Part shown: positions 9,208 through 18,300 of the stretch, in pieces | Position numbering within the stretch: position 1 is the stretch's first letter | How the letters are laid out: the number at the start of each line of letters is the position of its first letter | Source of the DNA: an uncultured Ruminococcus sp. | GTDB taxonomy: Bacteria; Bacillota; Clostridia; Oscillospirales; Ruminococcaceae | Assembly (NCBI GenBank): GCA_900752785.1 | Contig: CAADWP010000135.1 | Span: 1-39,772 of the forward strand | Direction of reading: 5' to 3' | Length of the DNA: 39,772 nt | The notes under the pieces: generated by a model | The model's input: the letters and a program-made list of their open reading frames with translations, nothing else | What the model was told of the DNA's origin: nothing | Databases searched by the model: none | Made by a program: the position numbers and the translations under genes

Positions 9208-10431
9208 TCATTTCCTATAAGCAGACTGCATTTTCTGATAACACTTAATTACATACTCCACATCATTATCAGTCAAACAAGTATGCAGCGGCAAAGTAAT
9301 CTCATTTGCAAACTGCGCATATGCATTTGGATAATCTTTAATATCAAAACCAAGTTTTTTATATGCTGTATGCATTGGCAGCGGCTTATAATGAACATTA
9401 CAAGAAACACCCAATTCTGCCATTTTAATAATAATCTCAGAACGCCGCTCGGATGTAATATTAGGTATTCTTGTCAAATAAAGATGACCGGAAGAAATAT
9501 GTTTATCAGTATAATGCGAAAGCGTCATCACACCGTATGGTTTTAATGCCGCATCATAGCGTTCAATGATCTCCCTTCGCCTCGTAAGCATCGCAGGATA
9601 ACGCTCCATCTGCGCTAAACCAAGTGCCGCGGCAACATCAGTCATATTGCACTTATACCATGTACCGACAACATCATATTCCCATGCACCAAGTTTCGTC
9701 TTTGCAAGAGCATCCTTGCTCTGACCATGCAAACTCAAAAGCTGTAACTGATAATAGATATCTTCATCGTCAATTCCGCTGATTCTTTTCCAAGAAAGCG
9801 CTCCACCCTCAGCCGTTGTAAAATTTTTGACTGCATGGAAGCTGAAAGAAGAAAAATCAGCTATAGAACCAACCATCTTTCCACTGCGACTCGCACCAAA
9901 CGCATGGGCTGTATCTGCACAGACAGCAATCCGACCGATTGCCTCCTGAATCTTATTAGCAGGCTTAAAAAGGTGTTTTTTCGCTTCTACAACAGCAAAT
10001 ATTCTGTCGTAATCACACGGAATACCGGCCAAATCAACCGGAATTATCGCCTTAGTTTTATCCGTAATCGCTTTTTCCAGTGCATCATAATCCATTTCAA
10101 GACAATTCGGTTGAATATCAACAAGCACGAGTTTTGCACCGACATGACATACCACTGATGCGGAGGCTGTATAAGTATATGCCGGAACAATAACCTCATC
10201 GCCCTCATGAATGCCAAGAATACGCAATGCCATTTCAGCACAGGCGGTCTGAGAGTTCAGGCATACAGCGCGGTTCGTACCGACATATTCTGCAATTTCT
10301 TTTTCAAGTTTCTTAGTACGCGGACCAGTTGTGATCCAACCGGAACTCAGTGCCTCAACGACCTCCTGAATCTCAGTCTCAGTAATATCGGGAGGACTGA
10401 ACGGAATAGATATCTTTGTTGTTTCGCTCAA
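9208..10431 (-). CDS. DegT/DnrJ/EryC1/StrS-family sugar aminotransferase
   Basis: Predicted 407-residue PLP-dependent enzyme that aminates a nucleotide-linked keto-sugar. Seen: SGWITTGPRTKKLE at the N-terminus, EVIVPAYTYTASA, the aspartate of CADTAHAFG, and the PLP-binding lysine K202 in SFHAVKNFTTAEGG. The start is a TTG at 10431 with GGAG 9 bases upstream. No 4,6-dehydratase that would make the keto-sugar substrate is in the window, so it should lie elsewhere. It is the first polysaccharide gene and follows the small unknown gene by 21 bases, linking the cluster to the helicase transcript. Confidence 0.92.
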   Translation of the reverse strand: MSETTKISIPFSPPDITETEIQEVVEALSSGWITTGPRTKKLEKEIAEYVGTNRAVCLNSQTACAEMALRILGIHEGDEVIVPAYTYTASASVVCHVGAKLVLVDIQPNCLEMDYDALEKAITDKTKAIIPVDLAGIPCDYDRIFAVVEAKKHLFKPANKIQEAIGRIAVCADTAHAFGASRSGKMVGSIADFSSFSFHAVKNFTTAEGGALSWKRISGIDDEDIYYQLQLLSLHGQSKDALAKTKLGAWEYDVVGTWYKCNMTDVAAALGLAQMERYPAMLTRRREIIERYDAALKPYGVMTLSHYTDKHISSGHLYLTRIPNITSERRSEIIIKMAELGVSCNVHYKPLPMHTAYKKLGFDIKDYPNAYAQFANEITLPLHTCLTDNDVEYVIKCYQKMQSAYRK

Positions 10432-10452
10432 TATTCACATCTCCTATTTCAT

Positions 10453-10677
10453 TCAGAAAAAGCTGACTCCATCTTCTGATATGTTGATTTGATTGTTTTC
10501 TATCATTCGTAACACGATTCTTTCGTTTTTGACCATGATTTCATCCACTAACCAGTAACGATCAAAAACCTGCTCATACAGTACCTTACCGTTCGCATAT
10601 TCAGCTTCCGTATCACCGAATATACAAACGACAGGCGATGTGATTTTCTCAATAAAGCACTCTAATTTATAGGTCAT
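10453..10677 (-). CDS. Small unknown protein coupled to the helicase gene
   Basis: Predicted 74-residue protein that I do not recognise. It is acidic, with alternating hydrophobic and charged residues (PVVCIFGDTEAEYANG, then ERIVLRMIENNQIN), no signal peptide and no membrane segment. It looks like a small alpha/beta protein. The ATG at 10677 begins 4 bases after the helicase stop codon, and the GGGTGAG that contains that stop acts as the ribosome binding site, so it is almost certainly co-translated with the helicase. It could be a partner or regulator of the helicase (inference). Confidence 0.65.
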   Translation of the reverse strand: MTYKLECFIEKITSPVVCIFGDTEAEYANGKVLYEQVFDRYWLVDEIMVKNERIVLRMIENNQINISEDGVSFF

Positions 10678-10681
10678 ATTC

Positions 10682-13468
10682 TCACCCATTTGCGGCGCTG
10701 TCAATAACAGCTCTGCTTGATTTTATAAATGTCTTTGAAACCGTGATCATCCTGTCTTCAGGAGCGGTTTCATCTATCGTAATATGTGCCTCACGCAGCA
10801 GTGCAACCTTATCCTCAGAAAACTTTTTTTGTCTCAGTTTGCGTCTGCAATCCGTCAGCCAATAGCTAAGCTTTACGCCGCTGTTTCCAATGGTCTCCAA
10901 CGGAATCCGCAAATGACCATGCTCCTCATAAAACTGTCTGCAATCCTCCAAGGCTGCATAAAAGCGCTCATCCTGAGCATTCCAGATCATGCCGACTGCA
11001 TTCAGACATTCAATCTGTTCGGGCGAAAGTTTGTCTGAATTTCTCCGTCGACGCATACGCCGAAGAAATTCGCCAAGCTCGTATCCGTCATCGCAAACAT
11101 AGCTCGAACATACGCGAAGGTCACCATGTTCTGTAATATATGCTTCCGCGTGCATCAGACCTTCCTGAAACAAATCAATATTCCACACCATTCCAATTTC
11201 ATTAAGCAATACAAATTTTTCATTGCTAAGCTTATTTTTTTTACGTTTTGCACGCTGAGAATTAATCCAAGTCCTCATATTTACACCGTTAACAGCAGTA
11301 AACTCCGACGGAACAGCAATATTTCCATTTTTCTGAAAATATGCTTTCAATGTTTCATAGCACTCAAACCAACGCCTCTCAGCAACATTCTTATGATTTT
11401 GAATATTCAGCGCTTCAAGCAATTCAATCTGTTCACATGTCAATTTTCGCTTTGATCTACCGAAATAGGCATCCAACTGCCTGTCCCACCAAAGCTTCAT
11501 CCAGACTCCATTCACCGTACAATTGTTCGGGAAATTCATATGATGATGCTTTTCATAAAATTTCGATGCATACGAATATGCAGCCATCCATTTATCTGTT
11601 GCAGCAAAATAAATTCCAAGTTGTTCAAGTTTTGCAATCTTGTCGCTGCTGAGCTTACCCCTGCGATATGCACCGACCTGTGTCGATTTCCAGTTTCTCA
11701 ACGAACCACCGGTTACGGTTTTCAGATCAATTGGAATTGGTTTATTTGGATTCTTCAATAAATAATCCTCCAGTAATTTATAGTTTTCTTCCCAACTCCG
11801 TTCCTTCGACCATGTCCAATCCATTCCGATCTCCGTCAGCATTTTACGCTGTTCATTGTTAAGGAACGATCGTCTTCCTTTACGCTCACTCTCACGGAGA
11901 TAATGAATATAACTGCCCAGACGGACACCATTCTCATCAACATAGGTATTTGGTACAAGCAAATTGCCATGCTCCTGATAGTATCTCTTTGCACTCGGAT
12001 ATACGACAGCAAAATTTTCATCAACCATACTGTCCCATCTCATACCAATCTGTTCAAGTTTTCGCCTGTGCTCCTCATCTAAAATACCGTTTGTCCGACC
12101 TTTAAATACAGCACGTTGCGTAATGATCCAATTTGAAAGAGGATATCCTTTGTAAACTGTACCCACAGGCATTTCGATGCTTTGACCGTGTGATTCGTAA
12201 TAATCGACCGCAAGTTTATACATCTGATCCCAGCTTGCGGAAAGAACATCATCCAACTGCGCAAACATTTTTTTCACATCAGCAACTTCGTCGATAATTT
12301 TAAATGTATCATTAACGATCATATCACTGCGTCCGGTTGATTCATAAAAACACCTTGCCTGACGGACTTCCTCCTGCAAGGTTCCGATACTGTACAAATT
12401 CTCAATATTATCAACGATATCGAAGATCAAAGGTACAGATGAATCAGCCGTCGTCAACGCACGCCCGATCTGCTGCTTAAACACAATTGGCGAAATAGTC
12501 GGCCGAAGCAGAATAACACCAGAAATATTTTCAACATGAATACCCTCATTGAGAGAATCGATACAGAATAACAGCTTTAAATGAACAGGATCGTTATCCA
12601 TTTTAAAGTCCTTGAACTGCTGATCAGAACCCGAAGCAAGCGAATATACATAGTAAATGTGCGGTGCATTGTCAATATCGTAGAACCAGCTTTTGCACTT
12701 TTCAATCATATCCAGCATATGGTCATATCTACTACAGAACACAATAAATTTTGAATTTATCGAAGTAATATGCTTCTTGAAAATATCACCGATACCAACT
12801 GCATTCTGGAGCATTTTACGAAGCTTTTCAAGATAATCCTTACCGCAATCATAAGTAATTTTCTGCTTGACATTTCGCATCTTGCGTTCATATTTCTCCA
12901 AATCACTTTGAAAAGAGTACATACCAAGGACATATTTCGGTGCGCGAATGATGCCGCGTACCAACGCTTCACCCAGAGTCATCTCGCTAGCGATGTTTCC
13001 ATCAAACAACTCATCTGCCATGTTGCGCTGATTATCAAGATAACGAATTGCAGTGGCAGATAAGCCCAATACTCTCATACCTGGAAATTTTGATAAGATT
13101 TTATTAATATTTATGCTCCACACCTCTCCGCCGCAACGGTGAAATTCATCAAGAATCAAATAATCAAATTCAAATTGATCGATTTCATTTGAGTACATAG
13201 AGATTTTCTGATATGTGGAAAATGTAATGTTTTCCGGTTTCCAACCATCAGAAACCGCAGCCAGGTTCTCAAGCTGTGTTTTGAAAATATAATCCGAAGG
13301 AGATAACCACAATATCTTCTTATCAGGATTATCTTCACACAGCTTAAACCCGATAAACGACTTTCCTGTACCGGTAGGGTGAATGACGGCAGCTTTGCCA
13401 GTTTCAGCAAGCATTACAACTACCGCATTATATGCCGTCTGATTATGCTCAAATAATTGCATTGACAT
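10682..13468 (-). CDS. DEAD/DEAH-box helicase with seven helicase-associated (HA) repeats
   Basis: Predicted 928-residue superfamily 2 helicase-like ATPase. The motor has Walker A HPTGTGKS (residues 30-37), motif II DEFH (107-110), motif III SAT (137-139), a second RecA-like domain with CIDSLNEGI, and motif VI QQIGRAL (332-338). From about residue 412 to the end there are seven repeats of 65-70 residues with the pattern W-(x)n-F/Y-Y-x-x-H/N-G-x-x-x-(I/V)-P...LG/W...R...L-x-x-x-Q-I-x-x-L-x-x-I-G-M-x-W, matching Pfam helicase-associated domains, which probably bind nucleic acid. Start: GGAGG 7 bases before the ATG at 13468; an in-frame extension to 13525 has no such site. Seven HA repeats is long. 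It lies 77 bases downstream of the recombinase, on the other side of the left recombination-like site. Cellular role unknown. Confidence 0.85.
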   Translation of the reverse strand: MSMQLFEHNQTAYNAVVVMLAETGKAAVIHPTGTGKSFIGFKLCEDNPDKKILWLSPSDYIFKTQLENLAAVSDGWKPENITFSTYQKISMYSNEIDQFEFDYLILDEFHRCGGEVWSININKILSKFPGMRVLGLSATAIRYLDNQRNMADELFDGNIASEMTLGEALVRGIIRAPKYVLGMYSFQSDLEKYERKMRNVKQKITYDCGKDYLEKLRKMLQNAVGIGDIFKKHITSINSKFIVFCSRYDHMLDMIEKCKSWFYDIDNAPHIYYVYSLASGSDQQFKDFKMDNDPVHLKLLFCIDSLNEGIHVENISGVILLRPTISPIVFKQQIGRALTTADSSVPLIFDIVDNIENLYSIGTLQEEVRQARCFYESTGRSDMIVNDTFKIIDEVADVKKMFAQLDDVLSASWDQMYKLAVDYYESHGQSIEMPVGTVYKGYPLSNWIITQRAVFKGRTNGILDEEHRRKLEQIGMRWDSMVDENFAVVYPSAKRYYQEHGNLLVPNTYVDENGVRLGSYIHYLRESERKGRRSFLNNEQRKMLTEIGMDWTWSKERSWEENYKLLEDYLLKNPNKPIPIDLKTVTGGSLRNWKSTQVGAYRRGKLSSDKIAKLEQLGIYFAATDKWMAAYSYASKFYEKHHHMNFPNNCTVNGVWMKLWWDRQLDAYFGRSKRKLTCEQIELLEALNIQNHKNVAERRWFECYETLKAYFQKNGNIAVPSEFTAVNGVNMRTWINSQRAKRKKNKLSNEKFVLLNEIGMVWNIDLFQEGLMHAEAYITEHGDLRVCSSYVCDDGYELGEFLRRMRRRRNSDKLSPEQIECLNAVGMIWNAQDERFYAALEDCRQFYEEHGHLRIPLETIGNSGVKLSYWLTDCRRKLRQKKFSEDKVALLREAHITIDETAPEDRMITVSKTFIKSSRAVIDSAANG

Positions 13469-13481
13469 ACCGCCGCCTCCA

Positions 13482-13506
13482 TTCGTAGAATCTGTTATTT
13501 TACGAA
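13482..13506 (-). repeat. Left recombination-site-like sequence (inverted partner of 14811-14835)
   Basis: On the minus strand this reads as arm TTCGTAAAA, spacer TAACAGA, arm TTCTACGAA. The two 9-bp arms are inverted repeats of each other with one mismatch, the usual geometry of a tyrosine recombinase core site. A 19-bp stretch covering the left arm, spacer and two further bases (13489-13507) is repeated perfectly, in inverted orientation, at 14810-14828. It lies just upstream of the helicase ribosome binding site. Confidence 0.7.
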
Positions 13507-13545
13507 AGTCCTCCATAATATTCAATTTTCAAGATTCTGTTAGCG

Positions 13546-14625
13546 TTAAATCGGCATTTTCACTCGCTCCATATACTTGAATTTTTGTTCCAAAGAAGAA
13601 TGAACATAGCGATTCAGCGTAATTTCTACGCCGCTATGCCCTAATATTTCTGATAGTGCCTTGATATCAAAGCCTAATTTTACACAATTTGACGCAAACA
13701 TATGTCGCAGGGCATGAAAATGAACTGACGGTAAATTTGCGTTTTTTAGGATTTTGACAAATCTGTATTGCAGAGTTCTTGGTTCCAACGGCTTGTAGCT
13801 GCCGGACAAAATATACGCGTCAGCATCTCCTTGAAATTCACGCAGAAAAGCGATCATAAACTTTGGTATCGGTATTGTTCTGTGAGAATTTTCGGTTTTC
13901 GGAGCAGTAATAATAAGTTTTGTTCTACAGCGACCGTTTTTGATTTGAATTCGCTGAATGGTTTTGCTGACGGTCAAAATTCGTTTTTCAAGATCAATAT
14001 CCTTCCACTGCAGTGCGCACAGTTCACCAATACGTAAGCCGGTTACATTTGACAGTGCAATCCCCAATGTTGTCAGATTGTGATTTTCAACTATGTACTG
14101 CTCTAATCTTCGCTGTTCATCAGTTGTCAGCAGCTTGACTTCAGATTTCTGTTTCTTTGGCATTGTTACCTCATCCATCGGATTATAAATGTGATATCGA
14201 GAAACAGCGAACTTAAAAATCGACTTTATAATAATCAAAATGTCTGAAATATAGCGGTTTGAAAGTTTTCTTTCATGTTTTTGCTGAATGAATTTATAAA
14301 TATCCGTTGGCATGATCTGACTGATAGTCATATTTCCAAATGCCGGAAGAATATGTTTGTTTGCTTTGAGCATATAGTTGGCGAGCGTGGATTCCTTTAT
14401 GCGAAACTGTATTGACTGAAACCATTCAGTTATGACTTGCGATAGCTGAACATTGCTGATTGCATTTGGTATTTTGTTCTGATAAACTTCGATTTTGCGC
14501 TCAACTTCATCGCGTGACCTTCCGAAAAATGCATGATATCTGCGCTTTCCGTTTTTGTCACGCCCTTTTGAAATTCGTCCCTCCCATCGACCATCTTTCC
14601 GATAATAGATGTTTGCTTTTTTCAT
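13546..14625 (-). CDS. Tyrosine recombinase (integrase/invertase)
   Basis: Predicted 359-residue site-specific recombinase. Domains: an N-terminal AP2-like arm-binding region (residues 5-50, YYRKDGRWEGRISKG), a SAM-like core-binding domain (about 58-145), and the catalytic domain with R198 (TGLRIGELCALQW), K243, H304 and R307 (HALRH), H330 (LGHSG) and the nucleophile Y340. All catalytic residues are present, so it should be active. The ATG at 14625 has GGAGG 7 bases upstream; the in-frame extension to 14664 is less likely. Size and layout match Tn916/lambda-type integrases rather than the short one-domain invertases. The nearest candidate sites flank its own gene in inverted orientation, which favours a DNA-inversion role; a relic integrative element is the alternative. 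Confidence 0.92.
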   Translation of the reverse strand: MKKANIYYRKDGRWEGRISKGRDKNGKRRYHAFFGRSRDEVERKIEVYQNKIPNAISNVQLSQVITEWFQSIQFRIKESTLANYMLKANKHILPAFGNMTISQIMPTDIYKFIQQKHERKLSNRYISDILIIIKSIFKFAVSRYHIYNPMDEVTMPKKQKSEVKLLTTDEQRRLEQYIVENHNLTTLGIALSNVTGLRIGELCALQWKDIDLEKRILTVSKTIQRIQIKNGRCRTKLIITAPKTENSHRTIPIPKFMIAFLREFQGDADAYILSGSYKPLEPRTLQYRFVKILKNANLPSVHFHALRHMFASNCVKLGFDIKALSEILGHSGVEITLNRYVHSSLEQKFKYMERVKMPI

Positions 14626-14731
14626 TTCTTTACCTCCGTATTGTTTGTTTTGCAAAAAATCCATTCTTCAATTTATAATAATAAAATTTGTACTATTTAA
14701 GGAATGGAATGTATTTCTTGACGGAAAACGC

Positions 14732-14760
14732 TTGACATACTTCCAATATTGTGATATACT
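14732..14760 (+). promoter_or_regulatory. Strong promoter inside the candidate invertible segment
   Basis: Consensus -35 TTGACA (14732-14737), 17-bp spacer, -10 TATACT (14755-14760). Expected start is near 14767. It points rightwards, away from the recombinase and the helicase, and is followed within about 100 bases by a terminator. No gene on the plus strand lies close downstream; the next begins at 15313. Confidence 0.8.
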
Positions 14761-14810
14761 ATTTTAGAAGCAGTATGTACATTGCTTCTATGATAACATA
14801 GTTTTTAATT

Positions 14811-14835
14811 TTCGTAAAATAACAGATTTCATGAA
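14811..14835 (+). repeat. Right recombination-site-like sequence (inverted partner of 13482-13506)
   Basis: Plus strand: arm TTCGTAAAA, spacer TAACAGA, arm TTTCATGAA; the arms match as inverted repeats at 7 of 9 positions. Left arm and spacer are identical to those of the left site, while the outer arm differs, as expected for two partner sites of one recombinase. It lies between the outward promoter and the terminator. Confidence 0.7.
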
Positions 14836-14863
14836 ACACTCTGCCAGATTGCAGAGTGTTTTT
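14834..14863 (+). terminator. Intrinsic terminator just outside the right recombination-like site
   Basis: An 11-bp perfect stem (AAACACTCTGC with GCAGAGTGTTT), 6-base loop, then a run of five T. It would stop transcription from the promoter at 14732-14760 in its present orientation. Confidence 0.85.
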
Positions 14864-15085
14864 GTATATCCTATTTTTGTAATATAGTATGTTAGTATAA
14901 CGCTAAAGTCAATTCGGCAAAATATATCGCATAAGGCTTGAATTAAAGTCTCAAAACAAATAAAGGTCTATACTTATATTGTCTGCCAACAAAATCTTGA
15001 AACGCTTATATATCCATAGAAAATAAAAAATTTTTCAAGCAAATAAATATAATAGTGTAGACAAATTCACGATTTTATGATATAA

Positions 15086-15161
15086 GCAGCGTGGTCTCAC
15101 CTGTCGGTTCGGTCGGTGCTTCTGCTTTGCAGAGGTGTCTACTGGACACCCGCACCGCTGC
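15086..15161 (+). other. GC-rich multibranched fold, possible structured RNA
   Basis: A GC-rich island in AT-rich DNA. Outer stem GCAGCG (15086-15091) with CGCTGC (15156-15161) encloses three helices: CACC/GGTG (15098-15101 with 15115-15118), CTTCTGC/GCAGAGG (15119-15125 with 15129-15135) and, alternative at its first base pairs, GGTGTC/GACACC (15134-15139 with 15145-15150). I cannot match it to a known RNA family. It lies upstream of the kinase promoter, so it would not be part of the kinase leader made from that promoter. Confidence 0.45.
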
Positions 15162-15167
15162 ACCCAT

Positions 15168-15244
15168 GTTCGCGATGTAAAAAAATAAATTTCAGAAAAT
15201 TATCTCCGCGCCTGTTGATATTTCTTGCAGAATATGATATAATT
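15168..15244 (+). repeat. Promoter-bearing repeat, copy A
   Basis: A 77-bp sequence from GTTCGCG to TATAATT found again in inverted orientation at 39335-39410 with only three substitutions and one single-base gap. It includes a full promoter. The sequence downstream of the -10 differs between copies, so the repeat ends at the promoter. Confidence 0.85.
15215..15243 (+). promoter_or_regulatory. Promoter of the hybrid kinase gene
   Basis: TTGATA (15215-15220), 17-bp spacer, TATAAT (15238-15243); it lies about 70 bases before the kinase start codon and within the promoter-bearing repeat. Confidence 0.8.
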
Positions 15245-15312
15245 AATTCATTCTTGTTACATTAATTGAGTTAGAAATATTAATCAAGCGTTAACTCAGG
15301 AGGGTAATTTTT

Positions 15313-18300
15313 ATGACTGACATAAAAAATAACTTTCAGCATAATGTTGATATGCTTCAAAAAAAAATTGAAGCCTCAAATCTTATTCATGAACAGATTG
15401 CCTATCTTAATTCCCAAAGAGATCTAAAATCGGGTATAGATCATGTTATTGAGCGAATCGGAACTTACATGACTGCTGAACGCGCATATATCTTTGAAGA
15501 TATCGGCGATTGTTACCGAAATACTGCCGAATGGTGCGCAGAAGGAATATCACCGGAAATCGACAGCCTGCAAAATGTACCAAAATCTGAAATGAACACA
15601 TGGACCTCAGCCTTTGAAAATGACATATGTGTAGTTATTCCAAATATTGAAGATATCAAGGAGTCCGATCCTTATGTTTACGACACCCTTGCGCGTCAGA
15701 ACATAAGAAGCGTTGTTGAAGCTCCCATAAAAATAGGTGAAAGAATTGTTGGCTTTATAGGCGTTGACAACGCTCCTGACGAATCAACAAAGCTTATATC
15801 AGAATCTCTATCTATTCTCGGTACTTTTATAGGCACAGCCATACGCAACAGAGAAGAAACGGAAAAGCTTCGGAAAAGCCATGAATCCCTCGAAAAGGAG
15901 CGTAAAAGCTATCGTGACGCTCTGGCTAAAGGAAGTGAATTTAATTTCTTTTTTGATATCGACGAGGGACTTTTGCATGAAGAATTCGTTACGGCTCATG
16001 GAGTAAATCTTATTCGTCTGCTTAATTTTTCTGTTCCTGCACGTTTTGACGACCTTATGGCAGAATATGTGAAAGTCTGCGGAGTCGAATTTGTAAACAG
16101 CGAAATGGCTGAGTTTTTTACTTGTGCAGGTGTGCGGAAAGCCTTTGATTCAGGAATTACTAACGCTGTAGTTGAGTATTATACTCCCGGAACCGATATA
16201 TATATTAGAGTCAACTGTCTTATGTCTCTTGACGATGCAACAGGTCATGTTCATGCATCTGTTGTCGCTTCGGATATTTCTGAAATGCGAAGAACTCAGA
16301 AAGCGCAGACGGAAGCTCTTAGAATAGCCAATGAAAAACTGAATCTTGCCAATGCTGAAATGAATATGCGGATAGACGCCATTCTTGACGGTATCTCGGG
16401 CGGATTAAAGATCCTTGACGCTGAAAATAATTATTCCTATGTTTATATCAGCGAGGGTGCGGCAAAGCTGCATGGATATACTGTGCCGGAGTTTATGAAA
16501 AATTTCGGACGCAGCATTTTAAGCAATATTCACCCCAACGATATTGAAACAGTTTCTGCAGAAGCTAAAAGGCAAATAAAGGAAAACGATTTTTTTACTG
16601 TAAAATATCGGATTTTATGTAAGGACGGCAGCGTCAAGTGGGTCGTTGACCGTGGGAAATTATCTGTTGACAACTCTGATGGAAGAAAGCTTTGGTATAT
16701 TCTTATCCAAGACGTTACAGAACAAGAGCTTATGGATAAAAAGCTTGAGGAAGAACGCCGTCTTTACAGAAACGCTCTTACTTTGGGAAGCGACACGTTT
16801 TTTGATATTGATCTTACAGACAGCCGTATTTCCGAAGAAGTTCTATTAAAAAACGGCAGTAATTTCTTTTCAAATCTGGGACTTACCTTTCCAACTACAT
16901 ACGATACTCTTGCTCAGCGATGGCTCTCTCCGAATAGAATAACATCCGACAGTGACGATATTGAACTTATCAGAAGCAGAGAAAAGCTTATGGATTGCTG
17001 CAGAAAGGGAACATCTATTATCAATTTTGAATACTATGTTCCCAATGAAAGCAAATATCGCCGTGTTCTGGTTATTGTTTATAAATTCAGCGGTCATATA
17101 TATGCAAGCTTCGTAATCTATGATACAACTTTAAGCCGGCGTGAAGAAAAGCAAAAGCATTCTCTTATTGAATCCCTGGGTATGATATATTCGGGACTTT
17201 ATCTATTGTCATTCCGTCACAAAAGCTATACGGCATTTAAACAAAGTGATGATATTGCTTCGAGACTTGACAAATCAGGACATCTCAACGATTTTAACCA
17301 AATATATACAGAAGAATTTGTTCTTCCCGAGGACAGGAAAAATGTTACCCGTTTTCTCAGCATCGAAAACATAAAAGAAGTTTTATCCGATTCGGATTAC
17401 ATGAGCATTGAATTTCGCAGGATAAATATGGGTTGGTGCAGGATAACGATCGTTGCGTCAGAGCGTAACGAACAAGGCGAGATCGAATCGGTCATATTCG
17501 CGAGCAATGTTATTGACAGTACAAAAAAAGCTGAGCTTATTCAGCAGGAAGCTTTAAAGGCCGCTTATGAGTCTGCAAACATTGCAAATTCGGCAAAAAC
17601 AAATTTCCTTGCAAACATGAGCCACGACATCAGAACGCCAATGAACGCTATTATAGGATTGACCGCAATAGCAGGAACACATATGAACGATAGAGAACGT
17701 GTTGCAGATTGTTTATCAAAAATAAGCGTTTCATCAAAGCATCTTCTCGGTATAATTAACGAAGTTCTTGATATGTCAAAAATAGAATCCGGAAAAATGG
17801 AGCTTCATGAGGAAAGCTTCAGTCTGTCTGATCTTATTGATAATTTGCTCACTATGTCAAAACCGGAGGTTCTTGCAAAAAATCATAAGCTTTCAGTATC
17901 TGTCAGAAGCATTGAGCATGAAAACGTTATAGGTGACAGTCAGCGCATTCAGCAGGTTTTCATGAATCTTATGAGCAATGCTATAAAATATACTCCGGAA
18001 GGCGGAAAAATAAGCCTGTTCATTTCTGAAAAGTCAACAAATAAGCCTCAGATAGGCTGTTACGAGTTTGTTTTTGAGGATAACGGAATAGGTATGAGCG
18101 AGGAATTTCTTACTCATGTTTTTGAACCCTTTGCTCGTGCAAGAAATGATGCGCGTGTAGAAAAAATTCAGGGTACCGGATTGGGTATGCCCATAACTCA
18201 TAATATCGTACAGATGATGAACGGCGATATAAAGATCCAGAGCAAGCTGAACGAGGGAACACGGGTAACCGTAACGTTTTTCCTTAAACTAAAAACTAAG

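Larger units (their letters stand above)
13489..14828. other. Candidate invertible DNA segment carrying its own recombinase and a promoter
   Basis: A 1.34-kb segment bounded by a perfect 19-bp inverted repeat (13489-13507 and 14810-14828). Inside are the tyrosine recombinase gene and one strong promoter (14732-14760) pointing out through the right repeat. In the present orientation that promoter meets an intrinsic terminator directly outside the repeat. After inversion it would point leftwards at the helicase gene, with a leader of about 100 bases. The repeat and the promoter are seen in the sequence; inversion itself is inference. Confidence 0.6.
14767..14863 (+). ncRNA. Candidate short transcript of about 97 nt
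   Basis: Bounded by the promoter at 14732-14760 and the intrinsic terminator at 14834-14863. It starts with a hairpin (AGAAGCA 14766-14772 pairing with TGCTTCT 14783-14789), contains the 19-nt repeat, and has no ribosome binding site or credible reading frame. It may be a regulatory RNA, or simply the aborted product of the switch in its off position. Confidence 0.45.

Noticed and set aside
13489..14828. Antisense pairing between the short transcript and the helicase mRNA through the shared 19-nt sequence
   Set aside because: Both RNAs would carry the same sense sequence, not complementary ones, so they cannot pair through it.
15069..15085. Promoter TAGACA/TATAAG just before the GC-rich fold
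   Set aside because: The expected start would fall inside the closing stem, so it cannot produce the intact fold; match to consensus is also weaker than the nearby promoters.
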